Assembly: GCF_023243115.1 (NCBI RefSeq)
Contig: NZ_CP085081.1
Location: 4,490,001-4,554,000 of the forward strand
Source of the DNA: Sediminicoccus sp. KRV36
Lineage (GTDB): Bacteria; Pseudomonadota; Alphaproteobacteria; Acetobacterales; Acetobacteraceae
Direction of reading: 5' to 3'
DNA: 64,000 nucleotides
Shown here: positions 51,125-60,039 of the stretch, piece by piece
How positions within the stretch are numbered: the stretch's first letter is position 1
Layout of the letters: every line of letters starts with the position of its first letter
Position numbers and translations under genes: made by a program
The notes under the pieces: generated by a model
What the model was told of the DNA's origin: nothing
What the model saw: the letters and a program-made list of their open reading frames with translations, nothing else
Databases searched by the model: none

Positions 51125-52371
51125 CGCTCCAGCCAGTCCAGCCGGTCGCAGAGGATCAGGTCATCCACGCTGCCGCGCTCCGTCATGACCGTGTGCAGCA
51201 CCCAGAGCAGCCCGTCATGATCCATGATGGGGACGGGCTGCCCCGTCGGGCCGAAGGCCACCATGTGACGGAAGGCGGCGCGCCATTCCTCCAGCACCTC
51301 CATCGGGTTGCGCGCGCCGACGGTCATCTGGGTCCAGAGGTTGAACTCCACGAAGATGAAGGGCTTGTCCCGCGCCATGGCTTCCGCGGCGCCCAGCATG
51401 ACCGAAGTCTCGCCACCCTCCACATCGATCTTGAGCACGTCCAGCCGCTGCACGCCCTGTTCGGCCAGAACACTATCCAGGCGGCGGACCTCGATCTGCT
51501 TGAAGACCGCGCCATTGCTCTGGGCCCGGCTATGCGGCTCGATCAGGACGCTGGTGGCCGCGTTGCCGGCGCCGCAGCGCAGCCGCGCCGTGCCGTCGCG
51601 CTCCGCCAGAGCCACCGGCAGCACGCGCGCCCGGCCCAGGTCATGCGCCGCAAGGTTGCGCCGCAGGAGGGCGTGGTTGCGTTCATCAGGTTCGAAGCAC
51701 AGCAGGTCGGCGTGATAGGGCGCGCCAATCGCCATGGCGAGGCTGGTCAACCCGATATTGGCGCCCGCATCCACCAGGACGCGCCCGGCGCCGCCATCCG
51801 GGAAAGCGGCGTTGAGCAGGCGGGCAAGTCGCTCGAGGCTTGGGTCCGGCGCGCCACCCACAAGGCTGCGCCAATAGGCATCGGCAGGGTCACCGCGCAG
51901 CGTGAAGCTCTGGCCGAGGACGGTGAAGCCGTGCTCCTCGATCTGGCCTGAATTGTCCGGGACGGCACTGGCGGGTTGCGGGACCGCGGCGGGCAGCCTG
52001 GCGGCCGCGGCGGCGCTCGCCTCCGGACTGGCCAGCAAGGCGCGGCGAAAAGCGGCAAGGCTGCGATGGGCCGCCACCTCAACAGCGATTTCCTCGGCCG
52101 AGGGGGATGCATTGAACCGCAGATGATACGCGGCCTGGATCGCATCCGCTGTCAGCGGGCCCGCGATCCAGGCGCCATGCGCGGGAAAGCCCGCCGCCTG
52201 TTGCGTCAGGGCCTCTGGCGATTGAACAAAATAGGCGAGGATGACACGCCCATCGGCAAGCGATGCCCAATGGGCCAGGACCGCCTCATTCTCCGGTTCG
52301 CGGCCCAGGATGAAGCGATAGGCCCAGCGCACCGTCTCGACATTCGGGGTATTCTCGAGAATGGGCTCCAT
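51115..52371 (-). CDS. FkbM family methyltransferase with N-terminal helical domain
   Basis: A 418-residue protein. Residues 1-110 hold a helical domain starting VRWAYRFILGREPENEAVLA, which recalls the YRxxLGRxPD motif of DUF4214-type surface proteins. The methyltransferase domain has SAM motif VDAGANIGLTSLAMAIG (near 210), LCFEPDERNHALLRRNL, and VLKIDVEGGETSVMLGA (near 310), all FkbM hallmarks. FkbM enzymes O-methylate sugars or hydroxyl groups in glycans and polyketides. In this locus modification of a surface polysaccharide is likely. Confidence 0.88.
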   Translation of the reverse strand: MEPILENTPNVETVRWAYRFILGREPENEAVLAHWASLADGRVILAYFVQSPEALTQQAAGFPAHGAWIAGPLTADAIQAAYHLRFNASPSAEEIAVEVAAHRSLAAFRRALLASPEASAAAAARLPAAVPQPASAVPDNSGQIEEHGFTVLGQSFTLRGDPADAYWRSLVGGAPDPSLERLARLLNAAFPDGGAGRVLVDAGANIGLTSLAMAIGAPYHADLLCFEPDERNHALLRRNLAAHDLGRARVLPVALAERDGTARLRCGAGNAATSVLIEPHSRAQSNGAVFKQIEVRRLDSVLAEQGVQRLDVLKIDVEGGETSVMLGAAEAMARDKPFIFVEFNLWTQMTVGARNPMEVLEEWRAAFRHMVAFGPTGQPVPIMDHDGLLWVLHTVMTERGSVDDLILCDRLDWLERWN

Positions 52372-52402
52372 CCCACCTTTTTCCGCGCCGCGCGGCGGGG
52401 CG

Positions 52403-53092
52403 TCAAGCGATCTCCCGGATCAATTTGCGTCGCACCGCCGTGCCGAAGGCGTCGAAATCCTCCGCCACGATCATGAAGGCGCCCGGACCGCCGATCACGC
52501 TCTGCTGGAAATACTGGTCCAGCGGAACCTGGGGCATCCGGCCGAAGGTGGGCCGGTCATTGATGATGGGCAGCCCGTTGATGACGATGCCTTGCGCCAC
52601 GGCCTCATCCCGCGCGAGTTCAGCCGGCCGTCCGGAATTGTTCACGCCATCGCCTGAGACATCAATCACCCGCCGCGTGCCCTCGAAAGGCGCCTCGGCC
52701 AGGGCGCGCCGCGCGAAATCAATGCCACCCGAAATGGAAGTCCAGGAGAGCGAGGCACGCGGCGCCTCCGCCAGCGCCGAGGCCCAGGCATCGGCCTCGC
52801 GCTGCGCGCCGATACGCGTCCAGGGCAACACCAGGCGCTGATACTCAAAGCCCGCCCATTCGACATAGGCGAGGCCGATGGCGCCAATCATGCCGCGGCG
52901 GATGACCTCCACCACGCGCGGATCGCTGACGGCGTTGCGGTAGCCCTCGCGCTGCAGCCGCGCTTCATCCTCGTCAATCGAGCGGCTGACATCCACGGCC
53001 AGCACGAGGAGCACATCCACCGGTTCGGGCGCCTGGGCCCGCGCACCCAGCGGAAGCGCAGCCGAGGCGGCAAGCAGGGAACGGCGGCGCAT
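52403..53092 (-). CDS. DUF1194 (von Willebrand A-like) exported protein
   Basis: A 229-residue protein with a Tat-like signal (MRRRSLLAASAALPLGARAQ, cut after residue 20) and a VWA-like domain whose MIDAS motif DVSRS is at 34-38 (LAVDVSRSID), with a later SGDGVNNSGRPAEL segment. DUF1194 is of unknown function; the MIDAS implies metal-dependent ligand or protein binding in the periplasm. Why it sits inside a glycan locus is unclear. Confidence 0.88.
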   Translation of the reverse strand: MRRRSLLAASAALPLGARAQAPEPVDVLLVLAVDVSRSIDEDEARLQREGYRNAVSDPRVVEVIRRGMIGAIGLAYVEWAGFEYQRLVLPWTRIGAQREADAWASALAEAPRASLSWTSISGGIDFARRALAEAPFEGTRRVIDVSGDGVNNSGRPAELARDEAVAQGIVINGLPIINDRPTFGRMPQVPLDQYFQQSVIGGPGAFMIVAEDFDAFGTAVRRKLIREIA

Positions 53093-53152
53093 GGCACTGA
53101 ACCTCCATCAGGAGCTGCCATGAAACCGTCACCAGGAGGCGAATTGCAATCC

Positions 53153-54394
53153 TTAGTTGCGCGGTGCGGCGGTCTGACCCAGACCACGCAACACCGCCCC
53201 GCATACGCGATCCACCTCGTCCTCGGTCAGATAGGGGTGCATGGGCAGCGACATCACCTGGTGGCACAGCGCCTCGCTCACCGGCAGCGGGGGCGCGCCG
53301 CCGGCCAGGGCCTCGGCATGGCTTGCCGCATAGGCCGGCTGATGATGCAGCGGCTTGGGGTAGTAGACGCCGAAGGGAATGCCCTCGGCCTTGAGCGATT
53401 CCTGCACGCGCGCGCGCTCGGCCGCGTCCCGGCAGCGGATGGTATAGAGGCCCCACGCGCTCTGCGCCTCATTCGGCACGCGCTGCAAGGCGACACGGCC
53501 CGCCAGGCGCGCGCCATACCAGGCGGCGACCTTGGCGCGGTCCTTCAGCTCCTGGTCGAAGAGATCCATCTTGCAGAGCAGGATGGCGGCCTGGATCGTA
53601 TCGAGGCGCCCGTTCATGCCGATGCGGAGCACCTCATACCGCCCACCACCCTCACCATGGGTGCGCAGGGAGCGATACAGCGCCGCGCGCTCCTCCGATG
53701 GGGTCAGGATTGCGCCACCATCGCCGTAACAGCCCAGGGTCTTGGTGGGATAGAAGCTCAACGTCGTCGCATCGGCATGCTGGCCGAGGGACTTGCCGTG
53801 CAGCGTGGCGCCGAAAGCCTGCGCCGCGTCATCCAGGGTGAACATGCCATGCCGGGTGGCGATCATCCGGATGGCATCCCAATCCGCCGGAAGGCCGAAC
53901 AGATCCACCCCCACAATGGCGCGCGGCCGGAGCTTGCCCTCGGCGAGGACGAGCGCAATCCGGCGCTCCAGATCCGCGAGATCCATGTTGAAGCTGTCCG
54001 CGTCCACATCCACGAAGACCGGCGTGGCACCCAGCACCAGCGGCACCTCGGCTGTCGCGGTGTAGGTGAAAGCGGGCAGGAAAACGGCGTCACCCCGGCC
54101 GATCCCTTCGGCCATCATGGCGATCTGCAAGGCATCGGTGCCGGACGAGACGCCGACCGCATGCACGCCCGAGAACGCCGCGAGGCGGGCTTCCAGCTCG
54201 GCCACCTCAGGCCCGTTGATGAAACGGCCCGAGGAGATGACATGCTCCACACGGCGGTCCAGCTCGGTCCGGATCAGGGCCTGCTGGGCCTGCATGTCGA
54301 AAAGCGCGATGGGCCGCGTGGCGTGGTTGGCGGATGGGCCAGCGGAAGGGCCAGTGGATGGGCCAGTGGACGGGATCGGGGGCGTGTGGTTCAT
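53153..54394 (-). CDS. DegT/DnrJ/EryC1/StrS family PLP aminotransferase
   Basis: A 413-residue nucleotide-sugar aminotransferase. PLP Lys218 is in SFYPTKTLGCYGDGG; other family blocks are GVSSGTDALQIAM (near 85), LPAFTYTATAE and LDDAAQAFGA (near 190). It would aminate a 4-keto or 3-keto nucleotide sugar, probably the product of the adjacent membrane dehydratase. The N-terminus before residue 28 is an odd Gly-Pro-Ser tract (STGPSTGPSAGPSA) from 12-bp DNA repeats. I choose ATG 54394; an in-frame TTG at 54445 is weaker. Confidence 0.92.
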   Translation of the reverse strand: MNHTPPIPSTGPSTGPSAGPSANHATRPIALFDMQAQQALIRTELDRRVEHVISSGRFINGPEVAELEARLAAFSGVHAVGVSSGTDALQIAMMAEGIGRGDAVFLPAFTYTATAEVPLVLGATPVFVDVDADSFNMDLADLERRIALVLAEGKLRPRAIVGVDLFGLPADWDAIRMIATRHGMFTLDDAAQAFGATLHGKSLGQHADATTLSFYPTKTLGCYGDGGAILTPSEERAALYRSLRTHGEGGGRYEVLRIGMNGRLDTIQAAILLCKMDLFDQELKDRAKVAAWYGARLAGRVALQRVPNEAQSAWGLYTIRCRDAAERARVQESLKAEGIPFGVYYPKPLHHQPAYAASHAEALAGGAPPLPVSEALCHQVMSLPMHPYLTEDEVDRVCGAVLRGLGQTAAPRN

Positions 54395-54474
54395 CCCAGC
54401 TTCGTGATCCACCGCCGCGGATGGATCAAGCCCCCGGGGATTCAACCCGTGTGACCGAAGGTGTCAGCCCGTCG

Positions 54475-56403
54475 TCAAAGGCTGCTTTTTTGCGCAGCCT
54501 TGCCGTCCTGATGGTCGAATTCCGGCACCAGCCGCGCCAGCTGCGCCAGGGCCATGCGCCCATGCCCACCGCGCGCCGCGGCGGCGATCTCGTCCAGCGC
54601 GCGGCCGACCAGTGCGGCATCGGCCGTGCGCGGCGTGGCCACCAGCAAGCCATCGAATTGGGTGGGGCGCGGCGGCTCCTGGCCGTGGAACATTTCCTCG
54701 AAGAGTTTCTCGCCGGGGCGCAGCCCGGTGAAGCGGATTTCCACATCCTCCTCGGGCCGCAAGCCGGCGAGCCGGATCATGCGCCGCGCGAGGTCCACGA
54801 TCTTCACCGCGCTGCCCATGTCGAGCACGAAAATCCCGCCCTCGCGGAGTTCCGGGGGCGCATCGTCACGGTCCACGGCACCGACCACGGCGGCTTGCAG
54901 CACCAGGCCCACCGCCTCGCGCACGGTCATGAAATAGCGCCGCATATCGGGGTGCGTGACTGTCAGCGGCCCACCGCGCTCCAATTGCCGGCGGAACAGC
55001 GGCACGACGGAGCCGGTGCTGCCCAGCACATTGCCGAAGCGCACGGTGATGCAGCGCATGCCCTGGCCCGTGGCGCGCGCATCCCGGTCCAGCGCCTGGC
55101 AATACATTTCGGCGAGGCGCTTCGAGGCCCCCATGACGCTGGTCGGGTTCACGGCCTTGTCGGTCGAGATGAAGACCATCAGCCCGCAACCGGCCGCCCG
55201 CGCCGTATCGGCCACGATGCGCGTGCCATGCGCATTGGTGAGCAGACCCTCCAGGGGATCATTCTCAACCATCGGCACATGCTTGAGGGCCGCCGCGTGG
55301 AAGACCAGCTCGGGGCGGATTTCCTCCATCAGACGGCGCATCCGCGCCTCATCCCGCACATCGGCGAGCATGGCGCGGCGCGGCACATTGGGATGGCGCT
55401 CGGAGAGTTCCAGGTCAATCTCGTAGAGCACGTATTCGCCGTGATCGAGCAGCGTCAGCATGGCAGGCCCGAGGGCGGCCACCTGCCGCGCCAATTCGCC
55501 ACCAATCGTGCCGCCCGCGCCGGTAACCAGCACGCGGCGCCCCTGCACCAGCCGGGCCATCCCCTCACGGTCCAGTGGAACCTGCGGACGGTCGAGCAAT
55601 TCCTCGATCGAGACGGGGCGCAGATCGATGCGCGTCGCTTCATCCCTGCCGCGCGCGGCATGGCCGAGGGCTGTAGGCTGGGGCGCGCGACGGATCGGCA
55701 CGCCGTGGCGGTCCGCTGCATCCAGCACCGCCTCCAGCGCTGCGCCGTTGAGATCGGGGGAAGCAAGCACCAGAAGCGCCGGCAGGCGGCTTTCGGCGCG
55801 CAGGCGTTCCAGCACGGCGTCGGTCTCTTCCAGCGTGCCGAGGATGGGATGGCCCTGGATCCGTCGGCCGGATTGGCGCGAGCGCCGCGCCAGGATGCCC
55901 TGGACGCGATAGGCGGGCCGGCGCTCCTGCGCCAGTGCCCGAATGAAGAGATCAGCCTGATCCACCCCGCCGACCACCAGCACGGGCTGCGTCCCGCCCT
56001 CCTCGGCGGCGCGGCGGATGGCGCGGACGCGGCCGACCAGGCGGGGCACACCCAGCAGCCCGGTCAACGCCACGGCATGCAGCGCCGGAAACGCCAGATT
56101 GGGCGAATGCCACTGGCCGGCCAGCCAGAGCGTCGCGGTGAAGAGCAAGGCCGCGACCACGCATGCGCCAAGCACGGCCAGCAGATCCTGCACGCCGGAA
56201 TAGCGCCAATACTGGCGCGGCAAGCCCAGGGCCCAGCCGGGCGGCGCCAGGACCAACACCGCGAGAGGCAAGGCCAGACCCCACCATCCATGGGGCGGAG
56301 TGCTTCCCGGGCCGGCCAGCAACAGGGCAAGCGGCAGCGCAAGGACGGCCAGCAGGCCATCCAGGGACAGGTTCAGCAGGACGCGCGAAGAGGCCCAGGG
56401 CAT
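54475..56403 (-). CDS. Membrane-bound nucleotide-sugar 4,6-dehydratase (CapD/FlaA1/WbpM family)
   Basis: A 642-residue protein with four hydrophobic segments in the first 130 residues, a CoA-binding-like Rossmann domain (near 140-260), then the C-terminal catalytic domain: VLVTGAGGTIGGELARQVA, FHAAALKHVPMVE, ISTDKAVNPTSVMGASKRLA and RYFMTVREAV. As in WbpM and PglF, Met replaces the Tyr of the YxxxK motif (VMGASK), which is normal for this group. It makes UDP-4-keto-6-deoxy sugars for surface glycans. ATG at 56403 starts just before the first membrane helix. The DegT gene follows after 80 bp. Confidence 0.93.
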   Translation of the reverse strand: MPWASSRVLLNLSLDGLLAVLALPLALLLAGPGSTPPHGWWGLALPLAVLVLAPPGWALGLPRQYWRYSGVQDLLAVLGACVVAALLFTATLWLAGQWHSPNLAFPALHAVALTGLLGVPRLVGRVRAIRRAAEEGGTQPVLVVGGVDQADLFIRALAQERRPAYRVQGILARRSRQSGRRIQGHPILGTLEETDAVLERLRAESRLPALLVLASPDLNGAALEAVLDAADRHGVPIRRAPQPTALGHAARGRDEATRIDLRPVSIEELLDRPQVPLDREGMARLVQGRRVLVTGAGGTIGGELARQVAALGPAMLTLLDHGEYVLYEIDLELSERHPNVPRRAMLADVRDEARMRRLMEEIRPELVFHAAALKHVPMVENDPLEGLLTNAHGTRIVADTARAAGCGLMVFISTDKAVNPTSVMGASKRLAEMYCQALDRDARATGQGMRCITVRFGNVLGSTGSVVPLFRRQLERGGPLTVTHPDMRRYFMTVREAVGLVLQAAVVGAVDRDDAPPELREGGIFVLDMGSAVKIVDLARRMIRLAGLRPEEDVEIRFTGLRPGEKLFEEMFHGQEPPRPTQFDGLLVATPRTADAALVGRALDEIAAAARGGHGRMALAQLARLVPEFDHQDGKAAQKSSL

Positions 56404-56483
56404 GCTGCACTTATAGGCGGTTCCAGGCCGGCGCCGAAAGAGCCAGCTGCACGATGCGCCACGGGCTGGACCCGTGCAGCCAC

Positions 56484-56514
56484 AAAAAAGGCGTGCCACC
56501 GAAGCGGCACGCCC
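56484..56514 (-). terminator. Rho-independent terminator of the RTX gene
   Basis: Reading the minus strand: GGCGTGCC, loop GCTTCGGT, GGCACGCC, then TTTTTT. It lies 26 bp after the RTX stop and before the dehydratase start, isolating the RTX gene as its own transcription unit. Confidence 0.85.
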
Positions 56515-56539
56515 CAGAGCTCATCGAGCTCCAATGTCG

Positions 56540-57586
56540 TCAGACGAAAAGATAATCGGATGCGTGGATCACCGCGCCGCCCAGATTGATCGTCTCGGTG
56601 GCACCGCCATCCACGATCTGCCACAGCCCGCCGCCGGCGAAACTGAAGGTAGCCCCCGGACCGAAGCCCGTGAAGCGCAGGACATCACCGGCACCCGCGC
56701 CATTGCCGAAGAAGTCGTTGATGACGTCCCCGGCAGCCTGGCCCTTGGCGAAGATGAAGGTGTCATTGCCGGGGCCGCCGTTCAGCACATCCGGGCCGGC
56801 GCCGCCGTCAATGCGGTCATTCTCGGTGCCACCATAGATGGTGTCGCTGCCCGTACCGCCCAGGATGGAATCCGCACCGGCGCCACCATCCACGAAATCA
56901 TTGGCCGTACCGGCATCGATCGTATCGTTGCCGAGACCACCATAGATGCTGTCATTGCCGCCGCCGGAGGAGAACCAGTCGTTCCCGCCATCGCCCTGCA
57001 TGAAATCCGCGCCGTTACCGGCCGTCATGCTGTCGGCGCCCTCGCCACCATAGACGAAGTTGGTCCCATTGCCGGCGATGATGGTGTCGTTGCCATCGCC
57101 GCCGGAGACGAAGTCATTCTCGTGCCAGGTGGTGATGCGGTCATTGCCGGTGCCGCCATACACGGTGTTGTTGCCGCCGCCAGCGTCGATCACATCATTA
57201 TCAGCGTCGCCCGAGATGAAATCGGCCCCGTTCGCGGCCGTGATGATGTCCGCGCCGTTGCCGCCGTAAATCGTGTTGTTGCCACCGTCACCAGCGAGCG
57301 AATCAGCGCCGTCCCCGCCAATCAGGTAATCATTGCCGATGCCGCCGAAGAGCGTGTCATTGCCGATGCCGCCGTCGAGCACGTCATCGCCAGCGCCACC
57401 CTTGAGCAGATCATTGCCGCCATAACCGTAGAGCGAGTCGTTGCCGTCACCGCCGCTGACAATATCCGCAACTGCCGATCCGAAGAACGCGTCATTGCCT
57501 GCGAGCAGGTCGAAGAGCGTAATTCCCGGAGGCAGTGTCCCGGACGAGATGAAATCCGCAAGCGCTGTACCGCGAAAAACAACCAT
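56540..57586 (-). CDS. RTX-type calcium-binding repeat protein
   Basis: A 348-residue protein with no N-terminal signal. From about residue 45 to 280 it is made of RTX nonapeptides (GGxGxDxLx; for example GGDGNDSLYGYGGNDLLKGG), about 20 in number, which fold into Ca-binding parallel beta-rolls. The C-terminus (NDFFGNGAGAGDVLRFTGF and the final HASDYLFV) resembles the type I secretion signal of such proteins, so export by an ABC-MFP-TolC system is expected; none is in the window. There is no recognisable enzymatic domain, which suggests a structural or surface role. GAGGTAAAACC precedes the ATG. Confidence 0.92.
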   Translation of the reverse strand: MVVFRGTALADFISSGTLPPGITLFDLLAGNDAFFGSAVADIVSGGDGNDSLYGYGGNDLLKGGAGDDVLDGGIGNDTLFGGIGNDYLIGGDGADSLAGDGGNNTIYGGNGADIITAANGADFISGDADNDVIDAGGGNNTVYGGTGNDRITTWHENDFVSGGDGNDTIIAGNGTNFVYGGEGADSMTAGNGADFMQGDGGNDWFSSGGGNDSIYGGLGNDTIDAGTANDFVDGGAGADSILGGTGSDTIYGGTENDRIDGGAGPDVLNGGPGNDTFIFAKGQAAGDVINDFFGNGAGAGDVLRFTGFGPGATFSFAGGGLWQIVDGGATETINLGGAVIHASDYLFV

Positions 57587-57926
57587 GGTTTTACCTCACA
57601 TTATGAGGCCTCGAACGCCCCGATACCGCTCCAGCTAGAGCCCATCGGGGCCTGAAAAAAACCAACCCCCGATGGTGAAAACCGTATCTCAAACATCCCT
57701 GGGTTGCAAATTTCTAGGGCATCCATTTCTAGAGAAAGGGGCGTTTCAATTTTCGAGTAAATTCTTCCAAAGCGCGACTGCTGAGAGGGAGTTTGTCCAT
57801 TATTGTGAAAAATCTATCAGATGGGCAGAATCATCTCAGGCAGCTATGCGCTCGCAGCCGCAACAGGTTGCACTGTTGCGGCCATTCATCGAATTAAATT
57901 TCAGTAATTTTTTGCGAGCATGCCCG
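57587..57926. promoter_or_regulatory. AT-richer intergenic region upstream of the RTX gene
   Basis: This 340-bp gap is visibly less GC-rich than the flanks, especially 57660-57910. It contains a direct pair of ATTTCTAG (about 57711 and 57726) and TATTGTG/TTGAAAAA-like tracts. It must hold the leftward promoter of the RTX gene. The product of the thiamine-diphosphate gene ends at its right edge, so the region is between the RTX start and a convergent-side stop. I see no small gene in it. Confidence 0.45.
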
Positions 57927-59468
57927 TCAGATCACCAGTTCGATCAGGAAGGGGCCGGCGCGCGAAAAGCTCTGCGCCATCAGATCCGCCACCTGGTCCA
58001 GCGTCGTTGCCTGGGCGGCTTCCACCCCCATCGCCTCGGCCAGCTTCACCCAGCCGATATCGGGGTTGCCCAGATCGAGCATGTTCATCGCCGTCGGCCC
58101 CGGATTGGCGCCGACATTCTGGTATTCGCCAATCAGGATCTGATATTTGCGATTGGACAGGATGATCGTGGTGACCGGCAGCTTTTCCCGCGCCTGGGTC
58201 CAGAGTCCCTGCACGGTGTACATGGCCGAGCCATCGGCCTGCAGCGCGATCACCCGGCGGCCGCCACCACCGATGGCCGCCCCCGTCGCCAGCGGCACGC
58301 CGCAGCCGATGGCACCGCCAGTGATCTGCAGCCAGTCATGCTTGGGTGCGGCATGCGTATGCGGGAAGAAGCCACGCCCATAGCTGACCGCCTCATCCAC
58401 GATGATGGCGCCTTCGGGCATCATCGCCGCCACGGTGCGGGCCAGGCCCTCGGGCGTGGGGGCGCCTCGCTCGGCCTGCGGGCGCGGGCCGGGGTCCGGC
58501 ATCTCCACGTGTGGCGCACTGATTTCCTCGGCCAGGGCGCGCAGGGCGGATTCGGCGTCCTGCTCCGGCCGTGTCAGCACGGTGATGGAAGCGCCTTCGG
58601 GGTAATGCTTCGAGGGCATGTTGGGATAGGCGAAGAACCCGACCGGCGCCTTGGAACCAACCAGGATGATATGCTCGACGGCGGCGAGATTCTTGATCGC
58701 CATGTCGGCGGGATAGGGCACGCGTTCGAGCTGCAGCCGCCCGCGACCGCGCTGGAACTTGGCGTTCGACGTCTCGGCCAGCAGCCGCGCGCCGGTCGCC
58801 ACCGCGATCCGGTTGGCCTGGATCTGCGCGCCCTCGCTCGTGCCCATGGTGCCGCCGAGCAGCACCAGCACATTCTTCTTGTCCCGCAGCACGCGCGCCG
58901 CGTTGCGAACGGCATGCATCTCCGCCTGGGGCACGCCGGGCACGGGCAGTGCCTCGGCCACCACGCCGCCCTCATCCCAACATGTGTCGGAGGGCAGGAT
59001 CATGGTGGCGATCTGCCCGGGTGAGGTGCGGGCCGCCTGCACGGCCGTCGCCGCATCAGCGCCCACCTCGGTCGCCTTCGTGCTGGTGCGGACCCATTGC
59101 GAGACACCGCGGGCGAAGCCCTCGGTATCGGCGGTGAGCGGCGCATCATAGGGGCGGTGATAGGTCGCCTGGTCACCCACGCAATTGACGATGCCGGAGC
59201 GCGCACGCCGCGCATTGTGCAGGTTGGACAACCCGTTCGCGAGGCCCGGGCCGCAATGCAGCAGCGTGACGGCCGGCTTGCCGGTCATGCGCCAGTAGCC
59301 ATCGGCGGCACCGGTCACCACATTTTCCTGCAAGCCGAGGACGCAGCGCATGCCCGGGATGCGGTCCAGCGCCGCCACGAAATGCATCTCGCTGGTGCCA
59401 GGATTGGAGAAGCACACCTCAACGCCGCTCTTCAGCAGGCTGTGCACAAGACTTTCGGCACCGTTCAC
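57927..59468 (-). CDS. Acetolactate synthase large subunit-like thiamine-diphosphate enzyme
   Basis: A 513-residue ThDP-dependent enzyme. Catalytic Glu is in LQENVVTGAADGYWRMTG (near residue 50), the N-terminal part begins NGAESLVHSLLKSGVEVCFS, and the ThDP/Mg motif runs from LQADGSAMYTVQGLWTQARE to IILSNRKY near 425-455 (ADG in place of the usual GDG). This subgroup is annotated as acetolactate synthase large subunit but lacks a regulatory-subunit gene nearby; benzoylformate-decarboxylase-like or 2-keto acid decarboxylase activity is equally possible. The GTG at 59468 follows GGGAGAATTCGC; the frame continues far upstream without a better start. Confidence 0.87.
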   Translation of the reverse strand: MNGAESLVHSLLKSGVEVCFSNPGTSEMHFVAALDRIPGMRCVLGLQENVVTGAADGYWRMTGKPAVTLLHCGPGLANGLSNLHNARRARSGIVNCVGDQATYHRPYDAPLTADTEGFARGVSQWVRTSTKATEVGADAATAVQAARTSPGQIATMILPSDTCWDEGGVVAEALPVPGVPQAEMHAVRNAARVLRDKKNVLVLLGGTMGTSEGAQIQANRIAVATGARLLAETSNAKFQRGRGRLQLERVPYPADMAIKNLAAVEHIILVGSKAPVGFFAYPNMPSKHYPEGASITVLTRPEQDAESALRALAEEISAPHVEMPDPGPRPQAERGAPTPEGLARTVAAMMPEGAIIVDEAVSYGRGFFPHTHAAPKHDWLQITGGAIGCGVPLATGAAIGGGGRRVIALQADGSAMYTVQGLWTQAREKLPVTTIILSNRKYQILIGEYQNVGANPGPTAMNMLDLGNPDIGWVKLAEAMGVEAAQATTLDQVADLMAQSFSRAGPFLIELVI

Positions 59469-59558
59469 GCGAATTCTCCCTGGGACTGGACGTCTCGCGC
59501 AGCCTGGGCCAGAGATGCCTGACGGGCAAGATGCGGGGCGCAAGGGAAGCGAGCTCGA

Positions 59559-60020
59559 ATGGCACATTCGGTCAAACGCAAGACGCTGCTCTTCGGCTTC
59601 CTCTGCGGGGCGATCTCGGTCATCGCCTTTCATCAGACGACGCAGCTGCTGCTGCATTATCACGCGGCCAAATTGCCGATCCTGATCGAATGGTTCGGCC
59701 AGGCGCCGCAGCCCTACAATTTCGCGCCGGTGGCACCCTGGGGCGTGCCTGCGATTGCGTCCCAGGCGTTCTGGGGTGGGCTGTGGGGCGTGCTGCTCGC
59801 CATCCTCATCCGGTATTTGCCCTTTGACGACCTGCCCTTCGGCTTCATCTTCGGCGCGCTGGCGCTGACGGCCACGGCCGTCACCCTGGTCGCGCAGCTC
59901 AAGGACCTGCCGCTTTATGCCAGCGGCAATCAGCAAACCCTGCTTCGGATCGCGTTTCTGAACGGCGCCTGGGGCTTCGGCACCGCCTTCCTGCTGCGGC
60001 CCTTTGCCGTCCGGGGCTGA
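59559..60020 (+). CDS. Integral membrane hypothetical protein
   Basis: A 153-residue inner-membrane protein with four predicted helices: LLFGFLCGAISVIAFHQTTQ near the N-terminus, then ASQAFWGGLWGVLLAILIRY, LPFGFIFGALALTATAVTLV and a last one in LRIAFLNGAWGFGTAFLLRP. Start MAHSVKRKTLLFG has positive-inside residues. I do not recognise a characterised family. The fdhD gene begins 19 bp later and could be cotranscribed. Confidence 0.75.
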   Translation: MAHSVKRKTLLFGFLCGAISVIAFHQTTQLLLHYHAAKLPILIEWFGQAPQPYNFAPVAPWGVPAIASQAFWGGLWGVLLAILIRYLPFDDLPFGFIFGALALTATAVTLVAQLKDLPLYASGNQQTLLRIAFLNGAWGFGTAFLLRPFAVRG

Positions 60021-60039
60021 TGGCCCCATATCGGCGGCG

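Noticed and set aside
54295..54380. Repeated GGCCAGTGGATG-like 12-mers as a possible regulatory iteron
   Set aside because: They fall inside the DegT gene start and encode the Gly-Pro-Ser tract STGPSTGPSAGPSA; imperfect and few, so simple repeat slippage is enough.
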